Origin: an uncultured Intestinimonas sp. | GTDB lineage: Bacteria; Bacillota; Clostridia; Oscillospirales; Oscillospiraceae | Direction of reading: 5' to 3' | DNA length: 49,832 nucleotides | Assembly: GCF_944387245.1 (NCBI RefSeq) | Contig: NZ_CALXEE010000006.1 | Location: 1 to 49,832, forward strand | Shown here: one piece after another, positions 14,526-23,835 of the stretch | How positions within the stretch are numbered: position 1 is the first letter of the stretch | Layout of the letters: every line of letters starts with the position of its first letter | Made by a program: the position numbers and the translations under genes | Notes under the pieces: model-generated | The model's input: the letters and a program-made list of their open reading frames with translations, nothing else | What the model was told of the DNA's origin: nothing | The model's database searches: none

Positions 14526-16436
14526 TCAGGCCTCAATGAACATATCCTTGCCCTCGGCGCACTCGGGGCAGACCCACTCCGCGGGCAGGTTCTCGAACAG
14601 GGTGCCAGGGGCGATCTCAGCATCGGGGTCGCCCAGCTCGGGGACATACTCGTAGCCGCAGCCGCCGCAGACGTACCGCTTGCCGATGGGCTCGGGCTTG
14701 GGGGGCGCGGGGCGCTTCATCTTCACCATGGGAGGCGCGGGCTGCTTCTCCCCGGTGTCCAGGGCGGCGGCGAGCAGGGGCAGGATCTCATTGACGTCGC
14801 CCACGATGCCGTAGTCGCAGTTCTTAAAGATGGGGGCGTTGCCATTCTTGTTGATGGCCACGATGGTGGAGGCGTCCTTGATGCCCTTGAGGTGCTGGAC
14901 GGCGCCGGAGATGCCGCAGGCGATGTACAGGTTGCCCTTGAACTTCTGGCCGGACATGCCCACGTAGCGGTCCAGGGGGACATACTTCAGGGTCTCGGCC
15001 ACGGGGCGGGAGGAGCCCACGGCGGCGCCGGCGGCCTTGGCCAGGTTCTCAATGAGCTTCATGTTCTTCTTGTCGCCGATGCCCTGACCGGCGGAGACCA
15101 CCCGCTCGGCCTGGCTGATGGGGGTGTCCATGGGGATGCCCACGGTGAAGTCGTGGCCGTCCTTCTTCAGGTGCTCCACCAGAGCGGCCACCTGCTCGGC
15201 GGGGCTGCCCTCCTTCAGGAGGATGCGCTTGCGCACGCCGGTGATGGGGGCGGGCTTCTTGGGCCGGCTGGAGGAGCCGCCCTCGCTCTTGGGGGGCTTG
15301 CCCATGATGGCGGAGGAGATGACCACCCGCTGGATCTCGTTGGTGCCCTCATAGATGGTGGTGATCTTGGCGTCCCGGTACATCCGCTCCACGTCCATGC
15401 CCTTGAGGAAGCCGGTGCCGCCGAAGATCTGGACGGCGTCGTTGGTGACCTCCAGGGCGATGTCGGAGGCGTACATCTTGGCCATGGCGGACTCGGTGCC
15501 GTAGGGCTCGTGGTGCTCCTTCAGGTCGGCGGCGGAGTAGACCAGCAGCCGGGCGCAGCGCAGCTTGGTGGCCATGTCGGCCAGCTTAAAGCCGATGGCC
15601 TGGTTGAAGCCGATGGGCTTGCCGAACTGGACACGCTCCTTGGCGTAGTCCACGGCGGCCTCATAGGCCCCCTGGGCGATGCCCAGGGCCTGGGCCGCGA
15701 TGCCGATCCGGCCGCCGTCCAGGGTGGACATGGCGATCTTGAAGCCCTGGCCCTCCTTGCCCAGCAGGTTCTCCTTGGGCACCTTCACGTCGTTAAAGAT
15801 GAGCTCGGCGGTGGAGGAGGAGCGGATGCCCATCTTGTCGTAGTGGTCACCGAAGGTGAAGCCCTCCCAACCCTTTTCCACAATGAAGGCGGAGATGCCC
15901 TTGGTGCCGATGTCGGGAGTGGTCACCGCAAAGACCACGTAGGTGTCCGCCTTGGGGGCGTTGGTGATGAAGATCTTGCCGCCGTTGAGGAGCCAGTGGT
16001 CGCCCTTGTCCACAGCGGTGGTCTCGGTGCCGCCGGCGTCAGAGCCGGCGTTGGGCTCGGTGAGGCCGAAGGCGCCGATCTTCTCGCCCTTGGCCAGGGG
16101 CACCAGGTACTTCTTCTTCTGCTCCTCGGTGCCGTAGGCGAAGATGGGCCAGGAGCCCAGGGACACGTGGGCCGACAGGATGACGCCGGTGCCGCCGTCC
16201 ACCCGGGAGAGCTCCTCCACCGCGATGGCGTAGCTGAGGGCGTCCAGTCCGGCGCCACCGTACTCCTTGGGATAAGGGATGCCCATGAGGCCCATCTTCC
16301 CCAGCTTCTTGATGGCCTCGTCGGGGAACTGATTCTCCTTGTCCATCAGGAAGGCCTGGGGCTTGACCTCCGCCTCGGCAAAGGCCCGGATCTGGGCCCG
16401 CAGGGCCTCGTGTTGTTCCGTGGTCTTGAACAGCAT
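14526..16436 (-). CDS. Acyl-CoA dehydrogenase - EtfA (FAD domain) - rubredoxin fusion
   Basis: A 636-aa three-part flavoprotein. Residues 1-380 are a short-chain acyl-CoA dehydrogenase, with [14 protein letters not shown] for FAD/substrate binding and catalytic E363 in YEGTNEIQR. Residues about 400-560 are the C-terminal FAD domain of electron-transfer-flavoprotein alpha subunit ([45 protein letters not shown]). A PAPPK-rich linker leads to a rubredoxin (about 586-636) with iron ligands C590/C593 and C623/C626. EtfA domain I and EtfB are absent, so NAD-linked bifurcation is unlikely. The order suggests electrons pass from acyl-CoA to FAD, FAD and rubredoxin, then to FprA encoded just downstream. 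ATG at 16436 follows AAGGAGGAG. Substrate chain length is unknown; butyryl-CoA is likely in this group. Confidence 0.93.
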   Translation of the reverse strand: MLFKTTEQHEALRAQIRAFAEAEVKPQAFLMDKENQFPDEAIKKLGKMGLMGIPYPKEYGGAGLDALSYAIAVEELSRVDGGTGVILSAHVSLGSWPIFAYGTEEQKKKYLVPLAKGEKIGAFGLTEPNAGSDAGGTETTAVDKGDHWLLNGGKIFITNAPKADTYVVFAVTTPDIGTKGISAFIVEKGWEGFTFGDHYDKMGIRSSSTAELIFNDVKVPKENLLGKEGQGFKIAMSTLDGGRIGIAAQALGIAQGAYEAAVDYAKERVQFGKPIGFNQAIGFKLADMATKLRCARLLVYSAADLKEHHEPYGTESAMAKMYASDIALEVTNDAVQIFGGTGFLKGMDVERMYRDAKITTIYEGTNEIQRVVISSAIMGKPPKSEGGSSSRPKKPAPITGVRKRILLKEGSPAEQVAALVEHLKKDGHDFTVGIPMDTPISQAERVVSAGQGIGDKKNMKLIENLAKAAGAAVGSSRPVAETLKYVPLDRYVGMSGQKFKGNLYIACGISGAVQHLKGIKDASTIVAINKNGNAPIFKNCDYGIVGDVNEILPLLAAALDTGEKQPAPPMVKMKRPAPPKPEPIGKRYVCGGCGYEYVPELGDPDAEIAPGTLFENLPAEWVCPECAEGKDMFIEA

Positions 16437-16461
16437 GGTGACTCCTCCTTATGTTTTAATT

Positions 16462-16480
16462 AGTAATAATAACCATTACT
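16462..16480. promoter_or_regulatory. Candidate operator at the acyl-CoA dehydrogenase/fprA transcription start
   Basis: Inverted repeat AGTAAT-N7-ATTACT lies just downstream of the -10 box, across the expected early transcribed region, where a bound repressor would block initiation. The sequence is not a clear match to PerR or Rex consensus. Confidence 0.4.
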
Positions 16481-16491
16481 TTTATATTGCG

Positions 16492-16520
16492 ATTCTAATC
16501 CCAAAAACATTGTTTGTCAA
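16492..16520 (-). promoter_or_regulatory. Promoter of the acyl-CoA dehydrogenase/fprA operon
   Basis: On the minus strand TTGACA (16520-16515) and TAGAAT (16497-16492) are separated by 17 bases. This is a near-consensus sigma-A promoter with a leader of about 50 bases. Confidence 0.88.
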
Positions 16521-16651
16521 TAGGATTTGAGTAGTTTAACAATTTTCTCCTTTTTGCCTTCCATATCAAGGGAGTAATGGTATCAATAGTAAAAAACTTT
16601 GGTATTTGGACCAAAAATGCCCCGGGCGGCAGCTTTACCCCGGATACCAAA

Positions 16652-16683
16652 AAGCATCCGGCGCCACAAGGCGCCGGATGCTC
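16652..16683. repeat. 32-bp direct repeat with hairpin, copy 1
   Basis: Contains the perfect stem GCATCCGGCGCC-ACAA-GGCGCCGGATGC (16654-16681). An identical 32-base copy is at 16963-16994 in the same orientation, 311 bases away. Confidence 0.9.
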
Positions 16684-16710
16684 GAGCCTGTCGACAAAGT
16701 CGACAGGCTC
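16684..16710. repeat. Perfect dispersed hairpin (copy 2)
   Basis: A 12-base perfect stem GAGCCTGTCGAC with loop AAA. It is the exact reverse complement of 50-76 at the left end of the window, 16.6 kb away. Confidence 0.85.
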
Positions 16711-16770
16711 TCTCAAAAATGCAAGCATTTTTTCGAAGAGATGCAGCCTGCTGCGTCGCACTTCCTCGAA

Positions 16771-16808
16771 GCCCCAAATAAGCCCCCTTTGCTGGGCTTA
16801 TTTGGGGC
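16771..16808. repeat. 15-bp perfect stem-loop
   Basis: GCCCCAAATAAGCCC pairs perfectly with 16794-16808 across an 8-base loop. No T-run follows on either strand, so it is not a classical terminator. Confidence 0.8.
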
Positions 16809-16884
16809 CCCGACTCGCACGCTTGCAGTCTGAGAAGTGTTTTTCCCGAGGCACATGTCCCCGGAAAAAACAGATTGGACTTGA

Positions 16885-16908
16885 TTCCGTCGTCTGCGGA
16901 CGACGGAA
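16885..16908. repeat. 10-bp perfect stem-loop
   Basis: TTCCGTCGTC-TGCG-GACGACGGAA, a perfect stem with a tetraloop and no flanking T-run. Confidence 0.75.
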
Positions 16909-16962
16909 CTCTGCGAGGCTCTTTCACAAAACCTGAGGCGTTTCTACTTTTTCGACAAGCTG

Positions 16963-16994
16963 AAGCATCCGGCGCCACAAGGCGCCGGATGCTC
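16963..16994. repeat. 32-bp direct repeat with hairpin, copy 2
   Basis: Identical to 16652-16683. It is preceded by TTTTTCGACAAGCTG, similar to the sequence before the hairpin at 48-78. It lies 20 bases downstream of the 2H phosphoesterase stop and could serve as that gene's hairpin, though a T-run is lacking. Confidence 0.9.
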
Positions 16995-17013
16995 AGTTTG
17001 AGGTTTTCCGTTT

Positions 17014-17436
17014 TTATTCCGCCGGGGCAAACATCACTGTTCCGTCCGGCAGATAGCCGCCGAAGCGGCCGGTCAGCAAAAATGGCTCCACGGGTGAAAA
17101 GGCCAGTCCCGCGGTGTCCACCGGCCGCCCCTTTAGGGAGACCGACAGCGTGATGTGGGGGGCCGGGATGCGGAGGGCCAGCTCCCGCAGTATGGGGTCC
17201 CGGGTCAGCACCTCCACCCGCAGGCCCTCGTTGCGGCCGTCGTTGCCGTAGCCGGTGACGCGCACCGTCACCTCCCGGCCGAAGAGCCGGGTATCCACCC
17301 GCTCCGGACGGTAGACGAAGGTGACGTGGGGGGCCCGCACGGGCCGCTCCAGCCGCCGGGGGGCGATGGACGCCACCGCCGCCTGCAGCTCGTCGAAGTC
17401 AAAAAAGCAGCCGATATAAATATAGTCCGGTCTCAT
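17014..17436 (-). CDS. 2H phosphoesterase superfamily protein (LigT/2'-5' RNA ligase-like)
   Basis: A 140-aa protein with the two H-x-T motifs that define 2H phosphoesterases: H37-V-T39 (APHVTF) and H94-I-T96 (APHITL), about 57 residues apart. The family opens 2',3'-cyclic phosphates or joins or splits 2'-5' bonds in RNA or nucleotides. It is shorter than LigT (about 180 aa), so it is a compact variant. ATG at 17436 has GGGGGGAA just upstream. It follows a membrane protein gene by 15 bases in an apparent two-gene operon. The actual substrate is unknown. Confidence 0.78.
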   Translation of the reverse strand: MRPDYIYIGCFFDFDELQAAVASIAPRRLERPVRAPHVTFVYRPERVDTRLFGREVTVRVTGYGNDGRNEGLRVEVLTRDPILRELALRIPAPHITLSVSLKGRPVDTAGLAFSPVEPFLLTGRFGGYLPDGTVMFAPAE

Positions 17437-17451
17437 GGCTTCCCCCCATCC

Positions 17452-18771
17452 CTATTGCCTGTCCGAGCGAATGAGGGTGATGATCCCCCAGGCCAGCGCC
17501 CCGATGACCAAAGCCGCGAATCCGTATTGAAGTCCCTCCACCAGCAGGGGCGGCAGATAGGGCGACGCATAGCTCTCGATGGCGGCGTGTCCGTCGGACA
17601 GCACGGAAAATCCCGTCAGCAGCGAGAGCACAAAGAGCATGCGGTTGATCCGCGCATCCTGTCTCTGCTGCTTTTTGGCGTCCTGCTCCAGCTGCAGATT
17701 CCGCAGCGCGGCCAGGGGCTCCCGCACATCGTCAAAGAGCTCCTCCAGGGCAAAGACATGCTGCAGGCGGTCGTACAGATTCTGATACTGGGGCACCTCG
17801 CTGATCCGGGAGAACACGAAGTCCGTCATGAAGTCATAGAGCCGCTCCCGGTAGGACTCCAGCAGCGCCAGATCGTCCCGGATGCCGGTGCCCACCTCGG
17901 TGAGGAAGAGGTAGAGCACATACTTCTGGTGGAGCAGCAGCACGTACATCAGCAGATACTGGCTTTTGAAGTTGCGGTAAAAGGCCCCCCGCAGAAACTG
18001 CTCCTTCCCCCGCTCCGGGCAGACCAGGCACACCGCCGCCTCGGCGGACATGCCCCACACCGTATCCTGTGTCGGGCGGTAGATCTCCTTGGCGTCCAGC
18101 TCCGGGTCGGGCTGGTAGAGATAGCCCTCGCTGTAACAGCGGCGCAGGTAGAACAGCTCCCGGTCATAGTCCTCCTGGGGCGGCACCTCCAGTCGGCTGA
18201 AGACATTGGCCCGCTCGCTGCCCGGATTGGCGAAAAAGAAGGGCACGGGCGGGACGTTCTCTCCCAGGGTGTCCATCAGCCTGCGGGCCAGCTCCAGAAG
18301 GGTGAAGCTGCCCGTCCCGCTCTGGGGGTAGACCTTCTCCTTGGCCACCTTTTTCAGATAGAACTGCCCGCTGGAGATGTGAATGGGGTCGTTTTTCAGA
18401 AAGCTGACCTGAATGGCCAGGATACACACCGACGTGCGGAAGCAGAACAGCTCCACATCCCCCAGGTAAAAGGGATAGGTCTCCTGCTCCACCACATGCC
18501 GTAGCGGCTCGATGTGGTACACGCTGTCCGGCTCTGAGAGACCGAATCTGCCCCGCGTCTCCGGGTTGAGGCAGAACCGAAAACACTGGCCGTGCTCCGG
18601 ATCGCCGGTATCCAGCTTGTCGGACACATATTTCATGAAATAGAGAATCCGCTCCCCTGCCGGCGTCCAGCAGTCGGACCGGTCAAGCCGCCGGACCGTC
18701 TCCGGGAAGTCCAGCGGCTCCTGAAGCTGAAAGGGAACAAAAAAATAGGAAGCATTCGACTGAACAGACAT
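17452..18771 (-). CDS. Uncharacterised protein with C-terminal membrane anchor
   Basis: A 439-aa protein I do not recognise. The first 370 residues look soluble and mixed alpha/beta. Residues about 340-385 are a charged, probably coiled-coil helix (LEELFDDVREPLAALRNLQLEQDAKKQQRQ). Two hydrophobic segments follow (MLFVLSLLTGFSVL and YGFAALVIGALAWGIITLI), leaving the bulk of the protein in the cytoplasm. The long helix followed by two closely spaced membrane segments recalls the CorA-type layout, but no GMN motif is present. ATG at 18771 has GGAGGAG upstream, which I prefer to a TTG at 18792. It is the upstream partner of the 2H phosphoesterase gene. Confidence 0.7.
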   Translation of the reverse strand: MSVQSNASYFFVPFQLQEPLDFPETVRRLDRSDCWTPAGERILYFMKYVSDKLDTGDPEHGQCFRFCLNPETRGRFGLSEPDSVYHIEPLRHVVEQETYPFYLGDVELFCFRTSVCILAIQVSFLKNDPIHISSGQFYLKKVAKEKVYPQSGTGSFTLLELARRLMDTLGENVPPVPFFFANPGSERANVFSRLEVPPQEDYDRELFYLRRCYSEGYLYQPDPELDAKEIYRPTQDTVWGMSAEAAVCLVCPERGKEQFLRGAFYRNFKSQYLLMYVLLLHQKYVLYLFLTEVGTGIRDDLALLESYRERLYDFMTDFVFSRISEVPQYQNLYDRLQHVFALEELFDDVREPLAALRNLQLEQDAKKQQRQDARINRMLFVLSLLTGFSVLSDGHAAIESYASPYLPPLLVEGLQYGFAALVIGALAWGIITLIRSDRQ

Positions 18772-18890
18772 AGGCGCTCCGTTCTCCTCCAAATATTTCT
18801 ATTCATGAAGTATACACCCTGGATCAGCGCTTCGCAACAGAATCCGGAGCGTACCGTATGCCTCGTCCCCGCCGGGGCTGTGGTTTCCCC

Positions 18891-19661
18891 CTATCCGAGG
18901 GCCGCTTTCATCTGCTTCACATACGCGCCGACCTGCCGGGGGGCGTCCTTGCCGTACTGCTCCAGCAGCTTGACGATGGCCGAGCCCACGATGGCCCCGT
19001 CGGAGACCTCCGCCATCCGTTTGGCCTGCTCCGGGGTGGAGATGCCGAAGCCCACGGCGCAGGGAATGGCGGTGTTCTGCCGCACTACCTCCACCATGGC
19101 GGAAAGATCCGTGGTGATCTCGCTCCGGGTCCCCGTCACCCCCAGGGAGGAGACGATATAGAGAAAGCCCTCCGCTTCCCGGGCGATTTTGGCGATGCGG
19201 TGGTCCGAGGTGGGGGCGATGAGGGAGATGAGGTCCACCCCGTACCGTTTGCAGAAGGGCAGAAATTCCTCCCGCTCCTCAAAGGGCACGTCGGGCAGGA
19301 TGAGCCCGTCGATCCCCACCTCCCGGCAGGTGGAGAGAAAGCGGTCCGCACCGTAGGAAAAGACCACGTTGGCGTAGGTCATAAAGACCATGGGGACCGT
19401 CACGTCCCGGCGCAGGTCCCGCAGCAGCCCAAAGATCCGGTCGGTGGTGACCCCACCCTTCAGGGCCCGCAGGTTGGCCCCCTGGATTACCGGTCCCTCG
19501 GCGGTGGGGTCGGAGAAGGGGATGCCCAGCTCGATGAGGTCGGCCCCGTTTGCCGCCGCGGCCCGGACGGCGGCGGCGGTGGTCTCCAGGTCCGGGTCCC
19601 CGCAGGTGAGGAAGGGAATAAAAGCCTTTCCGCCGGCAAAGGCGTCTGCAATCTTACTCAT
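18891..19661 (-). CDS. trpA: Tryptophan synthase alpha chain
   Basis: A 256-aa TIM-barrel subunit that cleaves indole-3-glycerol phosphate to indole and glyceraldehyde 3-phosphate, passing indole through a tunnel to TrpB. The signature [19 protein letters not shown] contains the catalytic Glu. The opposite catalytic Asp lies in [11 protein letters not shown], and the phosphate loop is in [12 protein letters not shown]. Length is normal. Its start overlaps the trpB stop by 8 bases, implying coupled translation. It is the last gene of the trp operon; I see no strong terminator in the 120 bases after it. Confidence 0.97.
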   Translation of the reverse strand: MSKIADAFAGGKAFIPFLTCGDPDLETTAAAVRAAAANGADLIELGIPFSDPTAEGPVIQGANLRALKGGVTTDRIFGLLRDLRRDVTVPMVFMTYANVVFSYGADRFLSTCREVGIDGLILPDVPFEEREEFLPFCKRYGVDLISLIAPTSDHRIAKIAREAEGFLYIVSSLGVTGTRSEITTDLSAMVEVVRQNTAIPCAVGFGISTPEQAKRMAEVSDGAIVGSAIVKLLEQYGKDAPRQVGAYVKQMKAALG

Positions 19662-20844
19662 GGAGATCCTCCCCTCTGTAACGGGCGATGGCGGCGCAGT
19701 CCTTGTCGCCCCGGCCCGAGATGGTGATGACGATGATCTGCTCCCTCTCCATGGCGGGGGCCAGCTTCATGGCGTGAGCCACGGCATGGGCCGACTCGAT
19801 GGCGGGGATGATGCCCTCGGTGCGGGCCAGGTACTCGAAGGCGTTGACCGCCTCCTCGTCGGTGACGGGGACGTACTCCGCCCGGCCCATGTCGTGGAGG
19901 TGGGCGTGCTCAGGCCCGATGCCCGGATAGTCCAGCCCGGCGGAGATGGAGTACACCGGGGCGATCTGCCCATATTCGTCCTGGCAGAAGTAGGACTTCA
20001 TGCCGTGGAAGATGCCCAGCCTTCCGGTGGCAATGGTGGCCGCCGTCTCTGGGGTATCCGCCCCCCGGCCCGCCGCCTCGCAGCCGATGAGCCGCACCTG
20101 GGGGTCCTCAATGAAGTGGTAGAAGCTGCCGATGGCGTTGGAGCCGCCCCCCACGCAGGCCAGCACCGTGTCGGGCAGCCGCCCCTCCTTCTCCAGGAGC
20201 TGGGCCTTGATCTCCCGGGAGATCACCGCCTGAAAGTCCCGGACGATGGTGGGGAACGGGTGGGGCCCCATCACCGAGCCCAGGCAGTAGTGGGTGTCAG
20301 AAATGCGGGAGGTCCACTCCCGCATGGCCTCGGACACGGCATCCTTCAATGTGGCGGTACCGGTGGTGACGGGCACCACGGTAGCCCCCAGCAGGCGCAT
20401 ACGGTAGACGTTGAGGGCCTGTCGGACGGTGTCCTCCTCCCCCATAAAGACCACGCACTCCATGCCCATGAGGGCGGCGGCGGTGGCGGTGGCCACGCCG
20501 TGCTGGCCCGCCCCCGTCTCGGCAATGAGCCGCTTCTTGCCCATCCGCCGGGCCAGGAGGGCCTGGCCCAGCACGTTGTTGATCTTGTGGGCCCCGGTGT
20601 GGTTCAGGTCCTCCCGCTTGAGGTAGATCTTGGCCCCGCCCAGGTCCTCCGTCATCTTCTTGGCAAAATACAGCCGGGAGGGCCTGCCCGCGTACTCATT
20701 GAGCAGCTCGGTGAGCTCCCGGTTGAACTCCGGGTCGTTTTTATAGTGGTCATAGGCCTCTTCCAGCTCGATGACCGCGTTCATCAGCGTCTCGGGGATG
20801 TACTGCCCGCCGTGTACCCCGAAGCGGCCCTTGGGATTGGTCAT
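19654..20844 (-). CDS. trpB: Tryptophan synthase beta chain
   Basis: A 396-aa PLP enzyme that condenses indole with L-serine to L-tryptophan. The PLP lysine is K87 in [10 protein letters not shown], the phosphate-binding loop is GGGSNAIG and the catalytic Glu lies in AETGAGQHG. This is the canonical TrpB1 form that pairs with TrpA, and it starts [14 protein letters not shown] as expected. It overlaps trpF by 4 bases upstream and trpA by 8 downstream. Confidence 0.98.
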   Translation of the reverse strand: MTNPKGRFGVHGGQYIPETLMNAVIELEEAYDHYKNDPEFNRELTELLNEYAGRPSRLYFAKKMTEDLGGAKIYLKREDLNHTGAHKINNVLGQALLARRMGKKRLIAETGAGQHGVATATAAALMGMECVVFMGEEDTVRQALNVYRMRLLGATVVPVTTGTATLKDAVSEAMREWTSRISDTHYCLGSVMGPHPFPTIVRDFQAVISREIKAQLLEKEGRLPDTVLACVGGGSNAIGSFYHFIEDPQVRLIGCEAAGRGADTPETAATIATGRLGIFHGMKSYFCQDEYGQIAPVYSISAGLDYPGIGPEHAHLHDMGRAEYVPVTDEEAVNAFEYLARTEGIIPAIESAHAVAHAMKLAPAMEREQIIVITISGRGDKDCAAIARYRGEDLHE

Positions 20845-21455
20845 GGTCTTCCTTCCTTTCTGACGGCGGCCACAAAGGCCGCCATTTTCTCCGGGTCCTT
20901 GACCCCGTCCGTCTCGATGCCGGAGCTCACATCCACCCCGTACGGGTGCAGCTCCTCCACCGCCTTTTCCACATTGTGCAATCCCAGCCCCCCGGCCAGG
21001 AAATAGGGCCGCCGGATCTGCCGGAGCAGCCCCCAGTCGAAGACCGTGCCCGTACCGGCGCCGGCGTCCAGCAGGATGTGGTCGGCGCCGCTGTCCGCCG
21101 CCCTCCGGACGTCCTCCTCCGACCGGACGCGGAAGGCCTGGATGACCGGCTTATCGGTGAGGGCCCGCAGCCGCCGGATGTACCCGTTGTCCTCGGCGCC
21201 GTGGAGCTGGGCCAGGTCGATGACCCCGCTGCCCAGCAGCGCGGCCACCCGCTCCACCTCCTCGTCCACAAAGACCCCCACCGCCTGGATGCCGGGAGCG
21301 AGACGGCGCTTCAGGGACTTCGCCTGTTGGGGGGAGACATACCGCCTGCTGTTCAGCGCGAACACGAAGCCCACAAAATCGGGGTGCAGGGCGTTGGCCG
21401 CCCGGATGTCCCGGAGCTGGGAGAGCCCGCAGAGCTTGATTTTTGTTCCACTCAT
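20841..21455 (-). CDS. trpF: Phosphoribosylanthranilate isomerase
   Basis: A 204-aa TIM-barrel enzyme converting N-(5'-phosphoribosyl)anthranilate to the 1-deoxyribulose phosphate form. It opens with [12 protein letters not shown] (catalytic Cys), then [18 protein letters not shown], and the catalytic Asp in LLDAGAGTG, with the phosphate-binding [11 protein letters not shown] and GVDVSSGIE at the end. It is a separate gene rather than a trpC fusion, with 4-base overlaps on both sides. Confidence 0.96.
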   Translation of the reverse strand: MSGTKIKLCGLSQLRDIRAANALHPDFVGFVFALNSRRYVSPQQAKSLKRRLAPGIQAVGVFVDEEVERVAALLGSGVIDLAQLHGAEDNGYIRRLRALTDKPVIQAFRVRSEEDVRRAADSGADHILLDAGAGTGTVFDWGLLRQIRRPYFLAGGLGLHNVEKAVEELHPYGVDVSSGIETDGVKDPEKMAAFVAAVRKEGRP

Positions 21456-22234
21456 ACGCCACCTCGCAATTCTGCCAGCGCCGCCTTTTTGTCCGCAGCC
21501 CGCATCAGGGTCTCCCCCACCAGCACCCCGTCGGCCCCCAGCGCCCGGAGCCGGGCCACGTCGCCGCCGTCCCGGATGCCGCTTTCGGAGATGAAAAGCA
21601 CGTCGTCGGGAATCAGGGTCCGGAGGCGGCGGCTGTTGTCCGTGTCCACGGAAAAATCCTTTAGGTTGCGGTTGTTGACCCCCACCATCCGGGCCCCCGC
21701 CCGGAGGGCGGTCTCCCCCTCTTCCTCATCGTGGATCTCCACCAGGGCGGACAGGCCCAGCTCGTCGCAGAGGTGCAGATAGTCTGTGAGCTGCCCCTGG
21801 GTCAGGATGGCGCAGATGAGCAGCACCGCCGACGCCCCCAGCAGCTTGGCCTCATAGATCATGTACTCGTCCACCGTGAAGTCCTTCCGCAGGCAGGGGA
21901 TGGAGACGGCCGCCGCAATCTCCTCCAGATACCGGTCGTTGCCCAAAAACCACTTGGGCTCGGTGAGCACCGAAATGCCGTCCGCCCCCGCCGCCTCGTA
22001 CTCTCTGGCGATTTGCAGGTAGGGGAACTCCGGGGCGATGAGCCCCTTGGAGGGGGAGGCCCGTTTGCACTCACAGATGAAGGAGAGCCCCTCCTTGCCC
22101 ATGGCACGCTCAAAGGCGAAGTCCCCTCTGGGGAGAGAACAGGCCTGCCGTCGCAGCTCCTCCAGAGGGACGGCCCCTTTGGCCGCCGCCACCCGTTCCC
22201 GGGCGTGGCCGGCCAGTTGGTCCAGAATGGTCAT
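21452..22234 (-). CDS. trpC: Indole-3-glycerol phosphate synthase
   Basis: A 260-aa TIM-barrel enzyme closing the indole ring. Key motifs are [13 protein letters not shown] (catalytic Glu/Lys), [44 protein letters not shown] and [10 protein letters not shown]. All catalytic positions look intact. It overlaps trpD by 4 bases (ATGA) and trpF by 4. Confidence 0.97.
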   Translation of the reverse strand: MTILDQLAGHARERVAAAKGAVPLEELRRQACSLPRGDFAFERAMGKEGLSFICECKRASPSKGLIAPEFPYLQIAREYEAAGADGISVLTEPKWFLGNDRYLEEIAAAVSIPCLRKDFTVDEYMIYEAKLLGASAVLLICAILTQGQLTDYLHLCDELGLSALVEIHDEEEGETALRAGARMVGVNNRNLKDFSVDTDNSRRLRTLIPDDVLFISESGIRDGGDVARLRALGADGVLVGETLMRAADKKAALAELRGGV

Positions 22235-23262
22235 ACCCCCACCTCCGGGCCGTTGCTGACCTCCACCAGCCGCTCCAGGACGGCGGCGGCCTTTCCGGAG
22301 TCGATGAGCTCCCCCGCCAGGGCCACGCCGTCCTTCATGGTGTCCGCCCTGCCGCCGATGTACAGGGCCACTCCGGCGTTGAGAAGCACGGCGTTGCGTT
22401 TATGTCCCCGCTCTCCGCTCAAAATGGCCCGGGTGATGGCCGCGTTCTCCTGGGGGGTACCTCCTTTCAGATCCTCCTTGGCGCAGCGGGCAAACCCAAA
22501 GTCCTCCGGGGTGATGACCGAGGATTTGAACCAGCCGTCCCGGATCTCGCAGACGGTGGTGGGGGCGCTCAAAGAGATCTCGTCCAGCTTGTCCTGGCCG
22601 TACACAACCATGCCCCGTTTGATGCCTAAGTTGATGAGCACCTGGGCCAGGGGCTCCACCAGATATTCGTCATAGACCCCCAGGAGCTGGAGGGTGGGGG
22701 TGCCGGGGTTGGTGAGGGGGCCGAGGATGTTGAACACGGTGCGGAAGCCCAGCTCTTTGCGGATGGCCCCCACATATTTCATGGAGGTGTGGTAGTCCTG
22801 GGCGAAGAAGAAGCACATGCCCACTTCCCGGAGGAGCTCCACGCATTTGGCCGGGCTCTGGTGGATGTTGACCCCCAGGGCCTCCAGGCAGTCGGCGGTA
22901 CCGCACTGGGAGGAGGCCGCCCGGTTGCCGTGCTTGGCCACCTTCATGCCCCCCGCCGCCGCCACCAGGGCGGCGGTGGTGGAGATGTTGAAGCTGCCGG
23001 CGTTGTCGCCCCCGGTGCCCACGATCTCAAAGACCTCCATGCCGGTCTCCACCTTTGTGGCGTGGGCGCGCATGGCGGCGGCGCAGCCGGCGATCTCGTC
23101 GGTAGTCTCCGCCCGGGCGCTCTTGGTGGAGAGGGCCGCCAGGAAGGCGGCGTTCTGGGTGGGGGTGGTCTCGCCGCTCATGATCTCGTTCATGACGGTG
23201 TAGGCCTCCTCATAGGTGAGGTCCTCTTTATTGACGATCTTGACGATGGCTTCCTTAATCAT
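22231..23262 (-). CDS. trpD: Anthranilate phosphoribosyltransferase
   Basis: A 343-aa enzyme transferring phosphoribosyl from PRPP to anthranilate. It has the [14 protein letters not shown] signature for [25 protein letters not shown], and the metal-binding DE in KLDEISL. It is a stand-alone gene, not fused to trpG. It begins 3 bases after the trpG stop and ends overlapping trpC. Confidence 0.97.
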   Translation of the reverse strand: MIKEAIVKIVNKEDLTYEEAYTVMNEIMSGETTPTQNAAFLAALSTKSARAETTDEIAGCAAAMRAHATKVETGMEVFEIVGTGGDNAGSFNISTTAALVAAAGGMKVAKHGNRAASSQCGTADCLEALGVNIHQSPAKCVELLREVGMCFFFAQDYHTSMKYVGAIRKELGFRTVFNILGPLTNPGTPTLQLLGVYDEYLVEPLAQVLINLGIKRGMVVYGQDKLDEISLSAPTTVCEIRDGWFKSSVITPEDFGFARCAKEDLKGGTPQENAAITRAILSGERGHKRNAVLLNAGVALYIGGRADTMKDGVALAGELIDSGKAAAVLERLVEVSNGPEVGV

Positions 23263-23265
23263 GGC

Positions 23266-23835
23266 TTACATCCCCTTTATGAAGTTTCGCAGCATGGTTT
23301 TCCCGTCGGGCGTCAGAATGGACTCCGGGTGAAACTGCACGCCGTAAATGGGATGGACGGTGTGCTGCACCGCCATCACCTCGCCGTCGGCGGTGCGCCC
23401 GGTCACCTTCAGGCACGCCGGGATGGTGTCCGCTTCGGCGGCCAGGGAGTGGTAGCGGGCCACAGGGGCGGTCTCCGGGCAGCCCCGGAAGAGGGGGCAG
23501 TCCCGGTCGAACCGGACCTCCGACTGCTTGCCGTGCATGAGCTCATTTGCGTAGGTTATCGTCGCGCCGAAGGCGGCGCAGATGGCCTGGTGCCCCAGGC
23601 AGACCCCCAGGATGGGGATGTCCCGCCCCAGGGCGGTGACCGCCTCCATGGTGACCCCCGCGTCCTCCGGCCTGCCCGGCCCCGGAGAGAGGATGATGTG
23701 GTCGGGGCCTATGGCCCGGATCTCCTCCACCGTACACTGATCGTTGCGGATGACCCGGATGTCCGGGTCCATCTCCCCCACCAGCTGGAACAGGTTGTAG
23801 GAAAAGCTGTCGTAGTTGTCAATGAGCAGGATCAT
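23266..23835 (-). CDS. trpG: Anthranilate synthase glutamine amidotransferase subunit
   Basis: A 189-aa class I glutamine amidotransferase that supplies ammonia to TrpE. The catalytic Cys is in ILGVCLGHQAI and the His-Glu pair in GVQFHPESIL. It starts MILLIDNYDSFSYN, the classic opening. The ATG at 23835 overlaps the trpE stop as ATGA, indicating coupled translation. PabA-type double function with a folate pathway partner is possible but not indicated here. Confidence 0.96.
   Translation of the reverse strand: MILLIDNYDSFSYNLFQLVGEMDPDIRVIRNDQCTVEEIRAIGPDHIILSPGPGRPEDAGVTMEAVTALGRDIPILGVCLGHQAICAAFGATITYANELMHGKQSEVRFDRDCPLFRGCPETAPVARYHSLAAEADTIPACLKVTGRTADGEVMAVQHTVHPIYGVQFHPESILTPDGKTMLRNFIKGM

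Larger units (their letters stand above)
16521..17013. other. Non-coding hairpin-rich intergenic region
   Basis: About 490 bases with no credible gene. It holds five perfect stem-loops listed separately (two of them identical copies), plus a weaker AAATGC-AA-GCATTT at 16717. The array starts about 130 bases behind the acyl-CoA dehydrogenase promoter and ends at the stop codon of the 2H phosphoesterase gene. Some hairpins may terminate that leftward operon. A small structured RNA or a decayed repeat element is also possible. Confidence 0.6.

Noticed and set aside
14418-16463. A 681-codon plus-strand frame opposite the acyl-CoA dehydrogenase fusion.
   Set aside because: Low-complexity antisense shadow; it covers a promoter and three well-defined domains on the other strand.
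16652-16994. Possible CRISPR array, because of repeated palindromic units.
   Set aside because: Only two identical copies, no regular spacer length and no cas genes.
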